64,000 nt of DNA. It comes from Bacteroidaceae bacterium. Its GTDB lineage: Bacteria > Bacteroidota > Bacteroidia > Bacteroidales > Bacteroidaceae. Shown here one piece after another: positions 46,401-54,082 of this stretch (the first letter of the stretch is position 1; every line of letters starts with the position of its first letter). Both the position numbers and the translations under genes were made by a program. The notes beneath the pieces were generated by a model that was not told the origin of the DNA, ran no database searches, and saw only the letters and a list, made by a program, of their open reading frames with translations. The stretch spans positions 1 through 64,000 of the forward strand of contig JAFRQD010000030.1 in assembly GCA_017428785.1 (NCBI GenBank), in the 5' to 3' direction.

Positions 46401-46828
46401 GCAAGCGCGAAAAGGCCGCCAAGGTGCTGGAAAAGGTAGAGCAGGCCATTCCGCCTACTACCGTCCCACACAGCTTCAACAGCGGCTCGCTGGAATTGGC
46501 TCGTGCCTGGAACACTTTGGACAAGAAGGAGGAAGCCATCAGCATCGCCTATCCCGTGGCTCTTCAGGAGAAGGAGTACCTCGAATGGTACATCAGCCTG
46601 CCCGACAAGATGCTTCTCATGAACGAGAAGGAGTGCTTCTACCGTCTTTACCAGATGCGTTCGGCAGTGGGCATCCTGGAGAGTGCCGGCAGCGACAAGA
46701 CTCCGGAGCTTTCCAAGCAGCTCGACCTCTGCCTCCAGCTCCTCCAGAAACGCCTGTATGGCAGTGTAGGCTTGGATGCCGAGGATGAATCTGTCGAATA
46801 CGAAGCTGACGAAGAAGACACGCTGTAA
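43451..46828 (+). CDS. DUF2723 multi-pass membrane protein, probable glycosyltransferase
   Basis: 1125 residues. The N-terminal block LTFAIAAFVYCSTVEPTASFWDCPEFITTGYKLEVGHPPGAPFF is the signature of DUF2723 (TMEM260-like GT-C) proteins, followed by about 12 membrane helices to residue 700 and a large soluble C-terminal part (residues about 740-1125) with TPR-like helices (LATRLIQEGKREKAAKVLEKVEQ). The DCPEF and GHPPG motifs are placed where GT-C enzymes have catalytic acids. It probably transfers a sugar from a polyprenyl carrier to exported proteins (inference from eukaryotic TMEM260). The ATG at 43451 follows a consensus promoter. Confidence 0.85.
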   Translation: MKHFRLVDNLMGWLTFAIAAFVYCSTVEPTASFWDCPEFITTGYKLEVGHPPGAPFFMLTANLFTQFVSDPTKVALMVNMMSALFSAACIMFLFWSISHLARKLIGENGRLQNLAQLITVEASALTGALVYTFSDTFWFSAVEGEVYAYSSLFTAVVFWLMLKWEDHADEPGSDRWLIFIAYLTGLSIGVHLLNLLCLPALVLIFYYRKVKDATFKGALLWLAGSGLLIAAVLYGIVPGIVKVGGWFELLFVNTLSMPFNTGVIVYIALLVGIVLWSIYETIKQKSRIRMTLSYLLSVGMLGIPFYGYGWKSIVCGVVVLALLYVALEWKRDGKNVISARLMNTSLLCMLMIMIGYSSYAVIVIRSSANTPMDQNSPEDIFTLGTYLSREQYGDRPLFYGPAYTSQVLLKPDGNYCVPVSEQGAPVYQRKEKQTPDEPDRYEIQRYKTDYIYQQNMFFPRMYSEAHASAYESWMGGVKGNVKSYERCGEMVQIKTPTQLENLRFFLSYQVNFMYWRYFMWNFAGRQNDLQGNGEWEHGNWITGIPFLDNMRLGDQSKLPSELRENKGHNVFYCLPLLLGLIGLLWQLFKNDDKTRNGEGEKQFGIVFFLFFMTGLAIVLYLNQTPMQPRERDYAYAGSFYAFAIWVGLGVAGIAYYLQKLFRSEMAAALLSCICILVPIQMAGQTWDDHDRSGRYTCRDFGRNYLESLSKGDFPIIYTNGDNDTFPLWYAQETEGFRTDARVCNLSYLQTDWYIDQMKRPAYDSPAVPIHWSRLQYVAGTREGITVRPGTLERLVESYKDDPETLRNILGDNPFELKSIIDNWVLSDNPELRFIPTDSIVVTIDKEAVRRSGMMIAGDSIPDRMVIRLKGKRAVYKSEMMMYEMIDRCNWERPIYMAMTVGPENKGTVQDFFVQEGLAYRITPFNTAKSGKNIDTERMYENLMTRFTFGGIDKPGIYLDETVMRMCSTHRRIFAQLATRLIQEGKREKAAKVLEKVEQAIPPTTVPHSFNSGSLELARAWNTLDKKEEAISIAYPVALQEKEYLEWYISLPDKMLLMNEKECFYRLYQMRSAVGILESAGSDKTPELSKQLDLCLQLLQKRLYGSVGLDAEDESVEYEADEEDTL

Positions 46829-46858
46829 GGGCGTACACCGCTAATCGCACATAGAATC

Positions 46859-47473
46859 GTGTTCATCGAGCAGCCGCCCCGAATCTTCCGATGGTTCTAT
46901 CCCCACGCTTTGTGGAGGATAAACCCCGACAGAAAGGCTGTCTATCTGACCTTCGACGACGGCCCTATCCCCGAGGCGACGCCGTTCATCCTCGACACGC
47001 TGGACCGCTTCGGCGCAAAGGCGACGTTCTTCATGGTGGGCGACAACGCAGAGAAGTACCCGCATCTGCTCGAAGAGGTACGCCTGAGGGGACACGGCAT
47101 CGGCAACCACACCTACAACCACATCTCGGGAGCCCGTCACCGTCCGTGGACTTACCTGGCCAACATCAAGCGGGCCAACGACATCCTCCACACCAACCTC
47201 TTCCGACCGCCGCACGGATGGATAGGGATGGTGCAGTACAGAGTCCTGCGTTATGTGGGCATAAAAGTGGTGATGTGGGATGTGGTGACGCGCGACTACA
47301 GCCGTCTGCTTACGGCAGAAGACGTGGTGAACAACGTGAAGCGCTACACCCGAAACGGCAGCATCATCACGCTCCACGACTCGCTCAAGAGCATCGACAA
47401 GCTCAAGCACGCACTTCCCGAGATACTTGCATGGCTGAAGCAAGAAGGATATGAGTTCGGCATCATTGAATAG
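46859..47473 (+). CDS. Polysaccharide deacetylase family protein (CE4)
   Basis: 204 residues from a GTG start at 46859. NodB-homology motifs: TFDDGP (about 29-34), HTYNH in GHGIGNHTYNHIS (zinc His pair), RPPHGW, WDVVTRDY and ITLHDS. It removes acetyl groups from a sugar polymer or acts on peptidoglycan. No clear signal peptide, so it may act in the cytoplasm or be exported otherwise. It follows the DUF2723 gene by 30 bp and overlaps the QueG-like gene by 23 bp. Confidence 0.88.
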   Translation: MFIEQPPRIFRWFYPHALWRINPDRKAVYLTFDDGPIPEATPFILDTLDRFGAKATFFMVGDNAEKYPHLLEEVRLRGHGIGNHTYNHISGARHRPWTYLANIKRANDILHTNLFRPPHGWIGMVQYRVLRYVGIKVVMWDVVTRDYSRLLTAEDVVNNVKRYTRNGSIITLHDSLKSIDKLKHALPEILAWLKQEGYEFGIIE

Positions 47474-48452
47474 CCAAGACATCAAAGCCCAGGCCCAGCG
47501 CTTGGGCTTTGTTGCATGCGGGCTGGCGAAGGCAGAGCCCGTCGACGAGAGCTTTGCCGCACGCTTCCGCAGATGGCTGGAGCTCGACTACTGTGGTGAG
47601 ATGGACTACATGCGCCGCAACGTCGAGATGCGCCTGAAGCCCGACCTCCTCGTGCCCGGCGTGAAGACCATCGTCAGCCTCGCCATGAACTTCATGCCTT
47701 CGGAGCAGCAGCCCGGCATCAGCCTTTATGCACAAGGCCGCGACTACCATGATGTCCTGCGGGAGCGGATGCAAGAACTCATGACGGCCTGCGGGCTCGA
47801 AGGCCGCTGCTTTGTCGATACGGCTCCCGTGCTGGAGCGCTACTGGGCCTGGCGGAGCGGCATCGGCACCATCACCTCGGGCGGCTTCATCAGCGTGCCC
47901 GGCTACGGCCCGACGGTGTTCCTCGGAGAACTCTTCCTCACCGCAGAGGCCGACCAGTACGGTGAGCCACGACCGCCACAGCCCGGACCCACCCCCAACC
48001 CCTCCCTTGTAGGGAGGGGAGTAGTTACTTCTCAAGTAGAAAAACAACATGCCCCCCTCCCTACAAGGGAGGGGAATGGGGGTGGGTCCGGCACTTTCTT
48101 CTGCCCCGCCCTCACACCCGAAGGACTCGATGCCCGCCTTTGCATCAGCTACCAGACCATCGAGCATCGCGGCCCTCTGCCCGAGGAGATACAGCTCAGA
48201 CGCACCTTCTACGGCTGCGACCGCTGCCTCAGAGCCACACCGCAGTTCGCCGAGTCGCATCCCACCGCTGAGCCCGCCTTCCAACCCTCCGAGGCACTCC
48301 TGCAGATGACGCCCGACGACTGGCAAAACCTCACCGAGGAGCAGTACCGCCAGCTCTTCAAGGGTTCCGCCGTCAAACGCGCCAAGTACGACGGCCTCAA
48401 GCGCAACATCGAGCGATGGCTCGAGCAGAAAAAAACCTCTCCCTCAAGATAA
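47451..48452 (+). CDS. queG: QueG-like epoxyqueuosine reductase with disrupted iron-sulfur ligands
   Basis: 333 residues, ATG overlapping the previous gene. The N-terminal half is a normal QueG cobalamin-binding domain (AQAQRLGFVACGLAKAE, GEMDYMRRNVEMRL, PVLERYWAWRSGIGTITSGGFISVPGYGPTVFLGEL) and the C-terminal part keeps LDARLCISYQTIEHRG and GSAVKRAKYDGLKRNI. Residues about 178-214 are the translated composite palindrome (47983-48091), exactly where the first CxxCxxxCP cluster motif belongs; only Cys218 and Cys231 remain there. The second motif reads CDRCLRATP (Cys256, Cys259), with the third Cys missing. QueG makes queuosine from epoxyqueuosine in tRNA; this copy probably cannot hold both [4Fe-4S] clusters and may be inactive. 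Confidence 0.8.
   Translation: MSSASLNSQDIKAQAQRLGFVACGLAKAEPVDESFAARFRRWLELDYCGEMDYMRRNVEMRLKPDLLVPGVKTIVSLAMNFMPSEQQPGISLYAQGRDYHDVLRERMQELMTACGLEGRCFVDTAPVLERYWAWRSGIGTITSGGFISVPGYGPTVFLGELFLTAEADQYGEPRPPQPGPTPNPSLVGRGVVTSQVEKQHAPLPTREGNGGGSGTFFCPALTPEGLDARLCISYQTIEHRGPLPEEIQLRRTFYGCDRCLRATPQFAESHPTAEPAFQPSEALLQMTPDDWQNLTEEQYRQLFKGSAVKRAKYDGLKRNIERWLEQKKTSPSR
47983..48091. repeat. Composite G/C-run palindrome inside queG
   Basis: Outer arms of about 37 bp (47983-48019 and 48054-48091) pair almost perfectly, starting CCGGACCCACCCCCA. Each arm ends in its own palindrome (CCTCCCTTGTAGGGAGGGG and its counterpart). The best preserved copy in the window, translated in frame. Confidence 0.93.
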
Positions 48453-48482
48453 TACCCCCACAACCAACGCTATATTCTTCGT

Positions 48483-48558
48483 ACGCAACCTGTGTATGTT
48501 GATTCGCAGCTTGCGTACGAAGATTCGCAGCCTGCGTACATACATACGCAACTTGCCC
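48483..48558. repeat. 21-bp dyad array H (ACGCAAGCTGCGT type)
   Basis: Four cores start at 48483, 48504, 48525 and 48546, exactly 21 bp apart (ACGCAACCTGTGT, TCGCAGCTTGCGT, TCGCAGCCTGCGT, ACGCAACTTGCCC). Same family as array G, 5.3 kb away. Confidence 0.92.
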
Positions 48559-48654
48559 ACCAAGAACTTTGTGTGGCGGACAGACTATTTCTCCTGCATC
48601 CGTAAGGTTTTCCTGCAAGCGAAACAAAGAACACCTTCCAGCAGTGGCGGAGTA

Positions 48655-48720
48655 CTCTGCTCCTCAGCTCCCCTCCCATTCCTTGAAGGGGAGGGGAAGA
48701 GCGAAGCGAGGGGTGGGGGC
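48655..48720. repeat. Composite G/C-run palindrome
   Basis: CTCCCCTCCCATTCCTTGA then GGGGAGGGGAAG and AGCGAGGGGTGGGGG, intergenic. Incomplete member of the palindrome family. Confidence 0.7.
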
Positions 48721-48750
48721 TGTATAGCGGCTTTTTAATGCACGGAGCAG

Positions 48751-49089
48751 GCCGCATATACCGGACATCCACAAAGAAAATTATTGCTGTCCGGTAAAAA
48801 TTTTTCATCATTACCTGCACCCTCCTAACCATCGGCATTTAGAGCAACATGTGATTGGCAGGGGCTTGGGACGCCCCAAAGGGGCAGAAAGATGTCAGCC
48901 CAGGGCAGCGCCCTGGGTGTTGGAATGCCGCGGCAAACGACGCTCTGTAAGAGCAAAAGCACTAAAACACAAGGCTTTTGCCCCTTTAGGGCGAAATCTA
49001 CTTCTGCGTCATAAACCCAGGGCGATGCCCTGGGCTGACATCTTAATGGCCTTTCAGGCCGCATTCACCGGACATCCACAAGGAAAATC
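48751..49089. repeat. Palindromic element flanked by 31-bp direct repeats
   Basis: Near-identical 31-bp segments (48751-48781 and 49059-49089, GCCGCAT..ACCGGACATCCACAA) bracket a nested inverted repeat whose main arms are about 48873-48922 and 49014-49059 (AGATGTCAGCCCAGGGC paired with GCCCTGGGCTGACATCT). The 851-bp gap between queG and the next gene otherwise holds only array H, the 48655 palindrome and a promoter. Confidence 0.85.
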
Positions 49090-49108
49090 AAAAAATGCTG
49101 CCTTTTAT

Positions 49109-49139
49109 TTTGCTTTTTCATAATTAAATCATATCTTTG
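49109..49139 (+). promoter_or_regulatory. Promoter of the beta-helix/repeat protein pair
   Basis: TTTG at 49109-49112, 19-nt spacer, TATCTTTG at 49132-49139. The leader to the start at 49304 is long (about 160 nt). Confidence 0.75.
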
Positions 49140-49303
49140 CAGCGTCGCTCTGCCCTATTTGGGCGACAAGCGGACTCAACTACAGGCAAGACGCTTTCGA
49201 AAGCGAAACAGACACCTGCGCCTTTCCTGTATGCAGGCAAACCATACAGACTAAAACCCAACCGCCGATTTCGTGGTGTCTGCAGGCACAAACCTTATTG
49301 AAC

Positions 49304-50269
49304 ATGAGAAAACTCTTCATTCTGATCACAGCCTTAACCTGCAATCTGTGTGCTATGGCACAGGACAATCTCGTAGCCACCCTGCAGCGTGGCGGCAACA
49401 TCCAGGCTTTCTATGGCGAGGACGCACTCTCCGCTGCGCACCAAGCCGCTGCAAATGGCGATATCATCACCCTTTCTGCAGGCGAGTTCAACGGCTGCGA
49501 AGTCACAAAGGCCATTACCCTGAGAGGCGAAGGCATGGACAAGACTCACATCAAGAGCCAGATGACCTTTACAATCCCCGAGAAAAGCACCCGCACGCTC
49601 CACCTTGAGGGATTGAACATATCATATTCAGGTGGTGGCTATAGCGGCTGTGTGAAATTCTCTGGCTCTGACGGCTCAGAGAAAGTCATCATCTCGAAAT
49701 GCTACATCGACCCCTATGAAGCCAACGACAAAGTGGCTTTCGACAAGTGCAACGGCACCATCATCCAATCACACATCAATGGCCCGATAGGCGCCTACGA
49801 AGGTTCGCATGTGACTTGCCTGAACAGCATCTTCGACTTCCCGCGGTGCGAAGGAAACGGAAAGTTTGATGTGGAGAACTGTCATCTGACTCCCCATTAT
49901 GCTTTTCAGCTTGAATACGTACATTATTCAACAATCAAGAACACCATCATCCAAAGAGCCAATCCCTCCTTCGACAGCACCAACACATATAGCCATTGCC
50001 TGACGGCAGGCCTCTCCACCATTCCTGTTTCCGACTTCGGCTGGTCTTTGCCCGATACCTGGGACGTGTGGCAAAGCATTGTAGGTGACAATTACCACCT
50101 GACCGAAGAGGCCGCAGCAACCTACCTCGGCACAGACGGCACACAGATAGGCATCTACGGCGGCATGTACCCCTACGACCCCACGCCAAGCTACCCTCTG
50201 GTGAAGAAGCTCGACGTGATAGGCTCTCACAAGAACGGCAAACTGAATGTGAAGATTAACGTAGAATAA
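49304..50269 (+). CDS. Secreted right-handed beta-helix protein
   Basis: 321 residues from the ATG at 49304 with signal peptide MRKLFILITALTCNLCAMAQ. The body shows the periodic Ile/Val and Asn pattern of a parallel beta-helix (AITLRGEGMDKTHIKSQMTF, TLHLEGLNISYSGGGYSGC, VIISKCYIDPYE, IIQSHINGPIG, VTCLNSIFDFPRCEGNG, STIKNTIIQRANPS), the fold of pectate lyases and many surface adhesins. No lyase active-site set is evident. Exact role unknown. It is followed 7 bp later by the sandwich-repeat gene, probably co-transcribed. Confidence 0.75.
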   Translation: MRKLFILITALTCNLCAMAQDNLVATLQRGGNIQAFYGEDALSAAHQAAANGDIITLSAGEFNGCEVTKAITLRGEGMDKTHIKSQMTFTIPEKSTRTLHLEGLNISYSGGGYSGCVKFSGSDGSEKVIISKCYIDPYEANDKVAFDKCNGTIIQSHINGPIGAYEGSHVTCLNSIFDFPRCEGNGKFDVENCHLTPHYAFQLEYVHYSTIKNTIIQRANPSFDSTNTYSHCLTAGLSTIPVSDFGWSLPDTWDVWQSIVGDNYHLTEEAAATYLGTDGTQIGIYGGMYPYDPTPSYPLVKKLDVIGSHKNGKLNVKINVE

Positions 50270-50276
50270 AGGCCTT

Positions 50277-51704
50277 ATGCGTAGATTAGCATGGTTTATC
50301 GCGCTCCTTGCCCTGACAGGCTCGGCAAGGGGACAGACAGACTTCAGCTATCGCTACTGGTTCGACAACACGCCTGCCACCTTGCAGACGGGTACGGCCG
50401 ACGGCGAGACTGAGATAGAGATAGATGTCAGCCTGCTGGCAAAAGGCTCGGTTCATGCCTTGCACCTGCAAGGGCTCGACGCCAGGAACCAATGGAGCCC
50501 GGTTCGGACCACCTACTTCTTCCTCGCTAAAACAATCAGCCCCGGAGGCGTCGTTTCCCGATACTGGTACGACAACGACTTGACCACCCTGAAGATGACT
50601 TCCCCCATAAACGGCCTCATCGACCTCGACATCAGCAGCCTGGCGGTCGGCATTCATGCCGTACACTATCAGATGTTCAATACCGTAGGAGAGGCCTCGC
50701 CAGTGCAGACAGCCTACTTCTTTCTCGCAAAAGAGAGCGACACCGAAAGCGTCACCGCACGCTACTGGTACGACAACGACGAGGCCACTCTGCAGACGGC
50801 TCCCACCACGAACGGCCTCTTCGACCTCGACATCAGCCACATGGACATCGGCATACATGCCGTACACTACCAGACGTTCAATGCCGCAGGAGATGCCTCG
50901 CCAGTTCGCACAACATTCTTCTATATGGACGAGCTGCAGCTGGCCACCCTGTCGTGCAGGATATGGATCGACGACGAGGCAGACGAGGCGCAGACCTTCG
51001 ACCTGACCGGCGAAGACATCGAGATAGAGGCAGAAGACCTCTCGGTCGGCATGCACGACCTGCATGTGATACTGCTCGATGAATACGGGCTGCAACTGGC
51101 CGAGGCAACGGCAACATTCGAGGTGAAAGAGCCTACAGTGGTCATCTCGCTGAACTCCCTGATAGAAACCTTCTGCAGCGGGAAAGACCTCGACTTCAGC
51201 AGAGTGCCTGAACTCCGAGCCTATACGGCAACAGGCTTCCGCAAGCAGAATGGCGATGTGATGCTGAGCCGCATCTATGACGCACCTGCCGGCGAAGGAC
51301 TGGTGCTGAAGGGCGAACCGGGAACCTACGAGGTGCCTGTGCGCAAGTCCTACTCCTACTATGCCAACCTGCTGGTGGGCACAACGGAGTCTATCGTGCT
51401 GACGCATACCTCCGACGGCTACGACAACTATCTGCTCTCGCTCCGCGATGGAGATTATGGCTTTTTCCTTGCAGAAGACGGCAACACGCTGGAAGCAGGC
51501 AAGGCCTATCTGCATATCCCCAGCGAGAAAGTGGCTGGCGCACAAAGCTTGCGGATAGCATTCGACGAAGCACCGGACGGCGTAGAGTCTCCCCTCGAGG
51601 AAACAGAAGAGAAAGGCGCAATCTATAACCTCGCCGGTCAGCGCCTAAGCAAGATGCAGAGAGGCATCAACATCGTCAACGGCAAGAAGGTCGCTGTCAA
51701 ATGA
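50277..51704 (+). CDS. Secreted protein with four 65-residue repeats
   Basis: 475 residues with signal peptide MRRLAWFIALLALTGSARG. Four repeats follow, starting near residues 21, 92, 160 and 225 (SYRYWFDNTPATLQT, SRYWYDNDLTTLKM, ARYWYDNDEATLQT, and a diverged CRIWIDDEAD), each ending with a HALHLQG- or HAVHYQ-like strand and PVRTTYFF. The C-terminal ends with GAIYNLAGQRLSKMQRGINIVNGKKVAVK-type segment, common at the ends of exported Prevotella proteins. The fold is probably a beta-sandwich series. No enzyme motif seen; a surface or binding role is likely. Confidence 0.72.
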   Translation: MRRLAWFIALLALTGSARGQTDFSYRYWFDNTPATLQTGTADGETEIEIDVSLLAKGSVHALHLQGLDARNQWSPVRTTYFFLAKTISPGGVVSRYWYDNDLTTLKMTSPINGLIDLDISSLAVGIHAVHYQMFNTVGEASPVQTAYFFLAKESDTESVTARYWYDNDEATLQTAPTTNGLFDLDISHMDIGIHAVHYQTFNAAGDASPVRTTFFYMDELQLATLSCRIWIDDEADEAQTFDLTGEDIEIEAEDLSVGMHDLHVILLDEYGLQLAEATATFEVKEPTVVISLNSLIETFCSGKDLDFSRVPELRAYTATGFRKQNGDVMLSRIYDAPAGEGLVLKGEPGTYEVPVRKSYSYYANLLVGTTESIVLTHTSDGYDNYLLSLRDGDYGFFLAEDGNTLEAGKAYLHIPSEKVAGAQSLRIAFDEAPDGVESPLEETEEKGAIYNLAGQRLSKMQRGINIVNGKKVAVK

Positions 51705-51779
51705 GGCTGCAAGCTGAACCTGCTCATGCCTCATCAAGTATGGGCAGGCTCAGCAGACAGCATCGCATCCGCCTTGCCT

Positions 51780-52493
51780 TTACATTATATATTTTAGGAA
51801 GCGGTCCGTATCGTAGTTCATGATGAGCTCGTCGGGGAACTCTGTCTCCTGAAGCAACGGCCAGATGAAGCTGTAATTGGCTATGTCGTAACTGATATGC
51901 GCATCGCTGCTCAGCACGACAGGCACTTCATACTTCTTGCACAGACGCAGTATCTCGAGGTTGTTCTCATGGGCCGTTTCCTTGTGGCGCTGCGGATTGA
52001 GGCTGCTGTTATTGATTTCGAGAAGCGTCTTCGTCTCCTTCGCTGCCAGGACAATCGGCTCGAAAAGGAGCTCAGCGGTGCCGTCGCCGGGATGCGAGAT
52101 GATTTGCGTCCAGGGATTCCTTATGGCAGCAATCATGCCGTCGGTGTTCTCCTCGATTGTCCCCCCTTGCCAACAGAGCAGATGTATGCCGGCAATGCGG
52201 ATATCGAGCCGTTTGTAGTAGAACTCATCAAGGTCGAGCGTCCCCTTGGTATCCAGTATGTTAAGTTCCGCGCCAAGCATGAGGCGAAGGTTTCCCATCT
52301 GCCGGGGCACCACATGAAGGTTGCGGAAATAGATGGGATGGCATGTCCCGGGAATGCCTGGAGCATGCTCCGTGATGCCAAGGATGTCGAGGCCTTTCTG
52401 CTGAGCGGCTGCCACCATCTCCTGCAAAGTGCTGTAGGCGTGGCCGCTCATCACAGTATGAGTGTGGACGTCAAGTTTCAATTCATGATTCAT
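51780..52493 (-). CDS. PHP-domain phosphoesterase
   Basis: 237 residues from the ATG at 52493 (MNHELKLDVHTHTVMSGHAYSTL), overlapping the upstream gene's stop (ATGA). PHP metal-site motifs: DVHTHT, GITEHAPG, AELNI, ISHPGDG and VLSSDAHISYD. YcdX-type phosphatases of this family use three metal ions. Substrate unknown. Last gene of the leftward dapB operon. Confidence 0.87.
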   Translation of the reverse strand: MNHELKLDVHTHTVMSGHAYSTLQEMVAAAQQKGLDILGITEHAPGIPGTCHPIYFRNLHVVPRQMGNLRLMLGAELNILDTKGTLDLDEFYYKRLDIRIAGIHLLCWQGGTIEENTDGMIAAIRNPWTQIISHPGDGTAELLFEPIVLAAKETKTLLEINNSSLNPQRHKETAHENNLEILRLCKKYEVPVVLSSDAHISYDIANYSFIWPLLQETEFPDELIMNYDTDRFLKYIM

Positions 52494-54082
52494 AATACAC
52501 AATTCATTGTATCAGTAAAGGAGTGGTCTTCAAACGTAATAGCATAAGCGTGGAGCATCAGCCTTCCGGCAGGCCTACCATAAAGGCGGTCGCCGACAAT
52601 CGGATTGTTTAGGCCGAGCGGATGGGCGCAATGGACACGGAGCTGATGGGTGCGGCCAGTTATCGGTCGCAGCTCCAGCAAAGCATGACCATCCCTATTG
52701 TCAAGCACACGGTAATGTGTCTCGGCAGGCTTCCCATGCTGCTTATCGACCATCTGCCGAGGGCGGTCGTCGAAGTCGGGACGCAGAGGAAGGCTGATGG
52801 TTCCCTCTTGTCCTTTGGGCATTTCGCGTTCGAGGAGAGCATGATAGACCTTCCTGATGCGCCGATGCAGGAAGAGGTCTTGCAGCTCGTGGTACTTCTG
52901 CTCGGTCAACGCAATGAGCATCAATCCACTTGTCTCCATGTCCAGGCGATGCACAATGAGTGGCCCTTTTGCCGATGGAATGGCACTTTTTAGCGCATCC
53001 CGCGCGTTAGGTTGGTCGTCCTTGCCAGGCACGGAAAGCAGTCCCGCAGGCTTGCTCACGACAGCCAGCTCGCCATCGTTGTATATAATGTATAGTTGGG
53101 AAAGCAACTTCTCGCGGTCGGCAAGCAAGGGATTCGGCTCAACATCGAGCCCCTTCAACATGTGGCGAAGTATCGGACGGCACTTACTGTTGCAAGCAGG
53201 GTAGTAGTGTCCGTCGATGCGCAACTCGTCGGAAGGCGATACTCCCACCCAAAACTCTGCCATGCAAAGGGGCTGCAAGCCATTCCGATAGGCTGCTTGA
53301 AGGAGTCTTGGCGCACAACATTCTCCTGCCCCCGATGGAGGAATGGCCGGACGGAACAGGTCGGGCAAGGCTTTCTCGTCGCCCAAAGCATTGAGGAACA
53401 CGAACTGCTGGAAGAGCCACTGCTGGAGGGCGATGCTCCTCTCATGGCGCTCCTGCTGCAACAGCTCTATTTGATGCTGAGCCTCACGAAGCGAAACTTC
53501 ATCCGCCGCAATACGTTCTTCCCAAGACAACTTGAGGCGACGATATTCCGCCTTCTCGAACTGACTCTGTCGAACAAGCTGCTCTTCCCTCCCTTCCTCC
53601 TTCAAGTGGGAGGCGTTTTGTCGGAGGACATCTCTCTCTGCCTTATGCTGCCGCATTTGCTCCCTGTAAGCAGACAATTCCTCGCTCATCTTTTCACGCA
53701 ACGGACTTGGCTGCAATGTGCTCTGCAGCGCCGCAATCTGTCGGTTGATGCATGAGATGGCCGCCTCTTCTTCTTGGAAATAACATCCCGGAGCCATAAG
53801 GTCGAAGACAGGCGGCACGAAGTATTCATGCTGCGTCTTGCCATCGAGCGTGCCGGAGAAGGCGGCGAGGAAACCCAATTCATTGGCCATTTTCACGATT
53901 AGCACGCCGAACATCTTGCCGCGCTGCAGTTCGTCGTGCCATTCAGGATGCTGGGCAAGATAACGCCGCACCTCGTCTGCCGCAGCAACACAGAGGGGAT
54001 GTGGCTCATAGCAGAAAGGATATGTGAATTGCTTAGGCACAGAGACCTCCTTAACAGAGAGGGGATGAACAGTTACAGCCAT
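52490..54082 (-). CDS. RluA-family pseudouridine synthase with long N-terminal extension
   Basis: 530 residues. The synthase core sits in the C-terminal half: LYIIYNDGELAVVSKPAGLLSVPG, the catalytic-Asp motif VHRLDMETSGLML and RPITGRTHQLRVHCAH. About 300 residues precede it, including a long charged coiled coil (about 115-215: HKAERDVLRQNASHLKEEGREEQLV) and a short domain ending AEFWVGVSPSDELRIDG. RluA enzymes modify uridines in rRNA or tRNA; this large RluA architecture occurs in Bacteroidales. It overlaps both neighbours. Confidence 0.85.
   Translation of the reverse strand: MAVTVHPLSVKEVSVPKQFTYPFCYEPHPLCVAAADEVRRYLAQHPEWHDELQRGKMFGVLIVKMANELGFLAAFSGTLDGKTQHEYFVPPVFDLMAPGCYFQEEEAAISCINRQIAALQSTLQPSPLREKMSEELSAYREQMRQHKAERDVLRQNASHLKEEGREEQLVRQSQFEKAEYRRLKLSWEERIAADEVSLREAQHQIELLQQERHERSIALQQWLFQQFVFLNALGDEKALPDLFRPAIPPSGAGECCAPRLLQAAYRNGLQPLCMAEFWVGVSPSDELRIDGHYYPACNSKCRPILRHMLKGLDVEPNPLLADREKLLSQLYIIYNDGELAVVSKPAGLLSVPGKDDQPNARDALKSAIPSAKGPLIVHRLDMETSGLMLIALTEQKYHELQDLFLHRRIRKVYHALLEREMPKGQEGTISLPLRPDFDDRPRQMVDKQHGKPAETHYRVLDNRDGHALLELRPITGRTHQLRVHCAHPLGLNNPIVGDRLYGRPAGRLMLHAYAITFEDHSFTDTMNCVL

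Noticed and set aside
48751-49089. Insertion sequence
   Set aside because: No transposase frame between the direct repeats; kept only as a palindromic repeat element.
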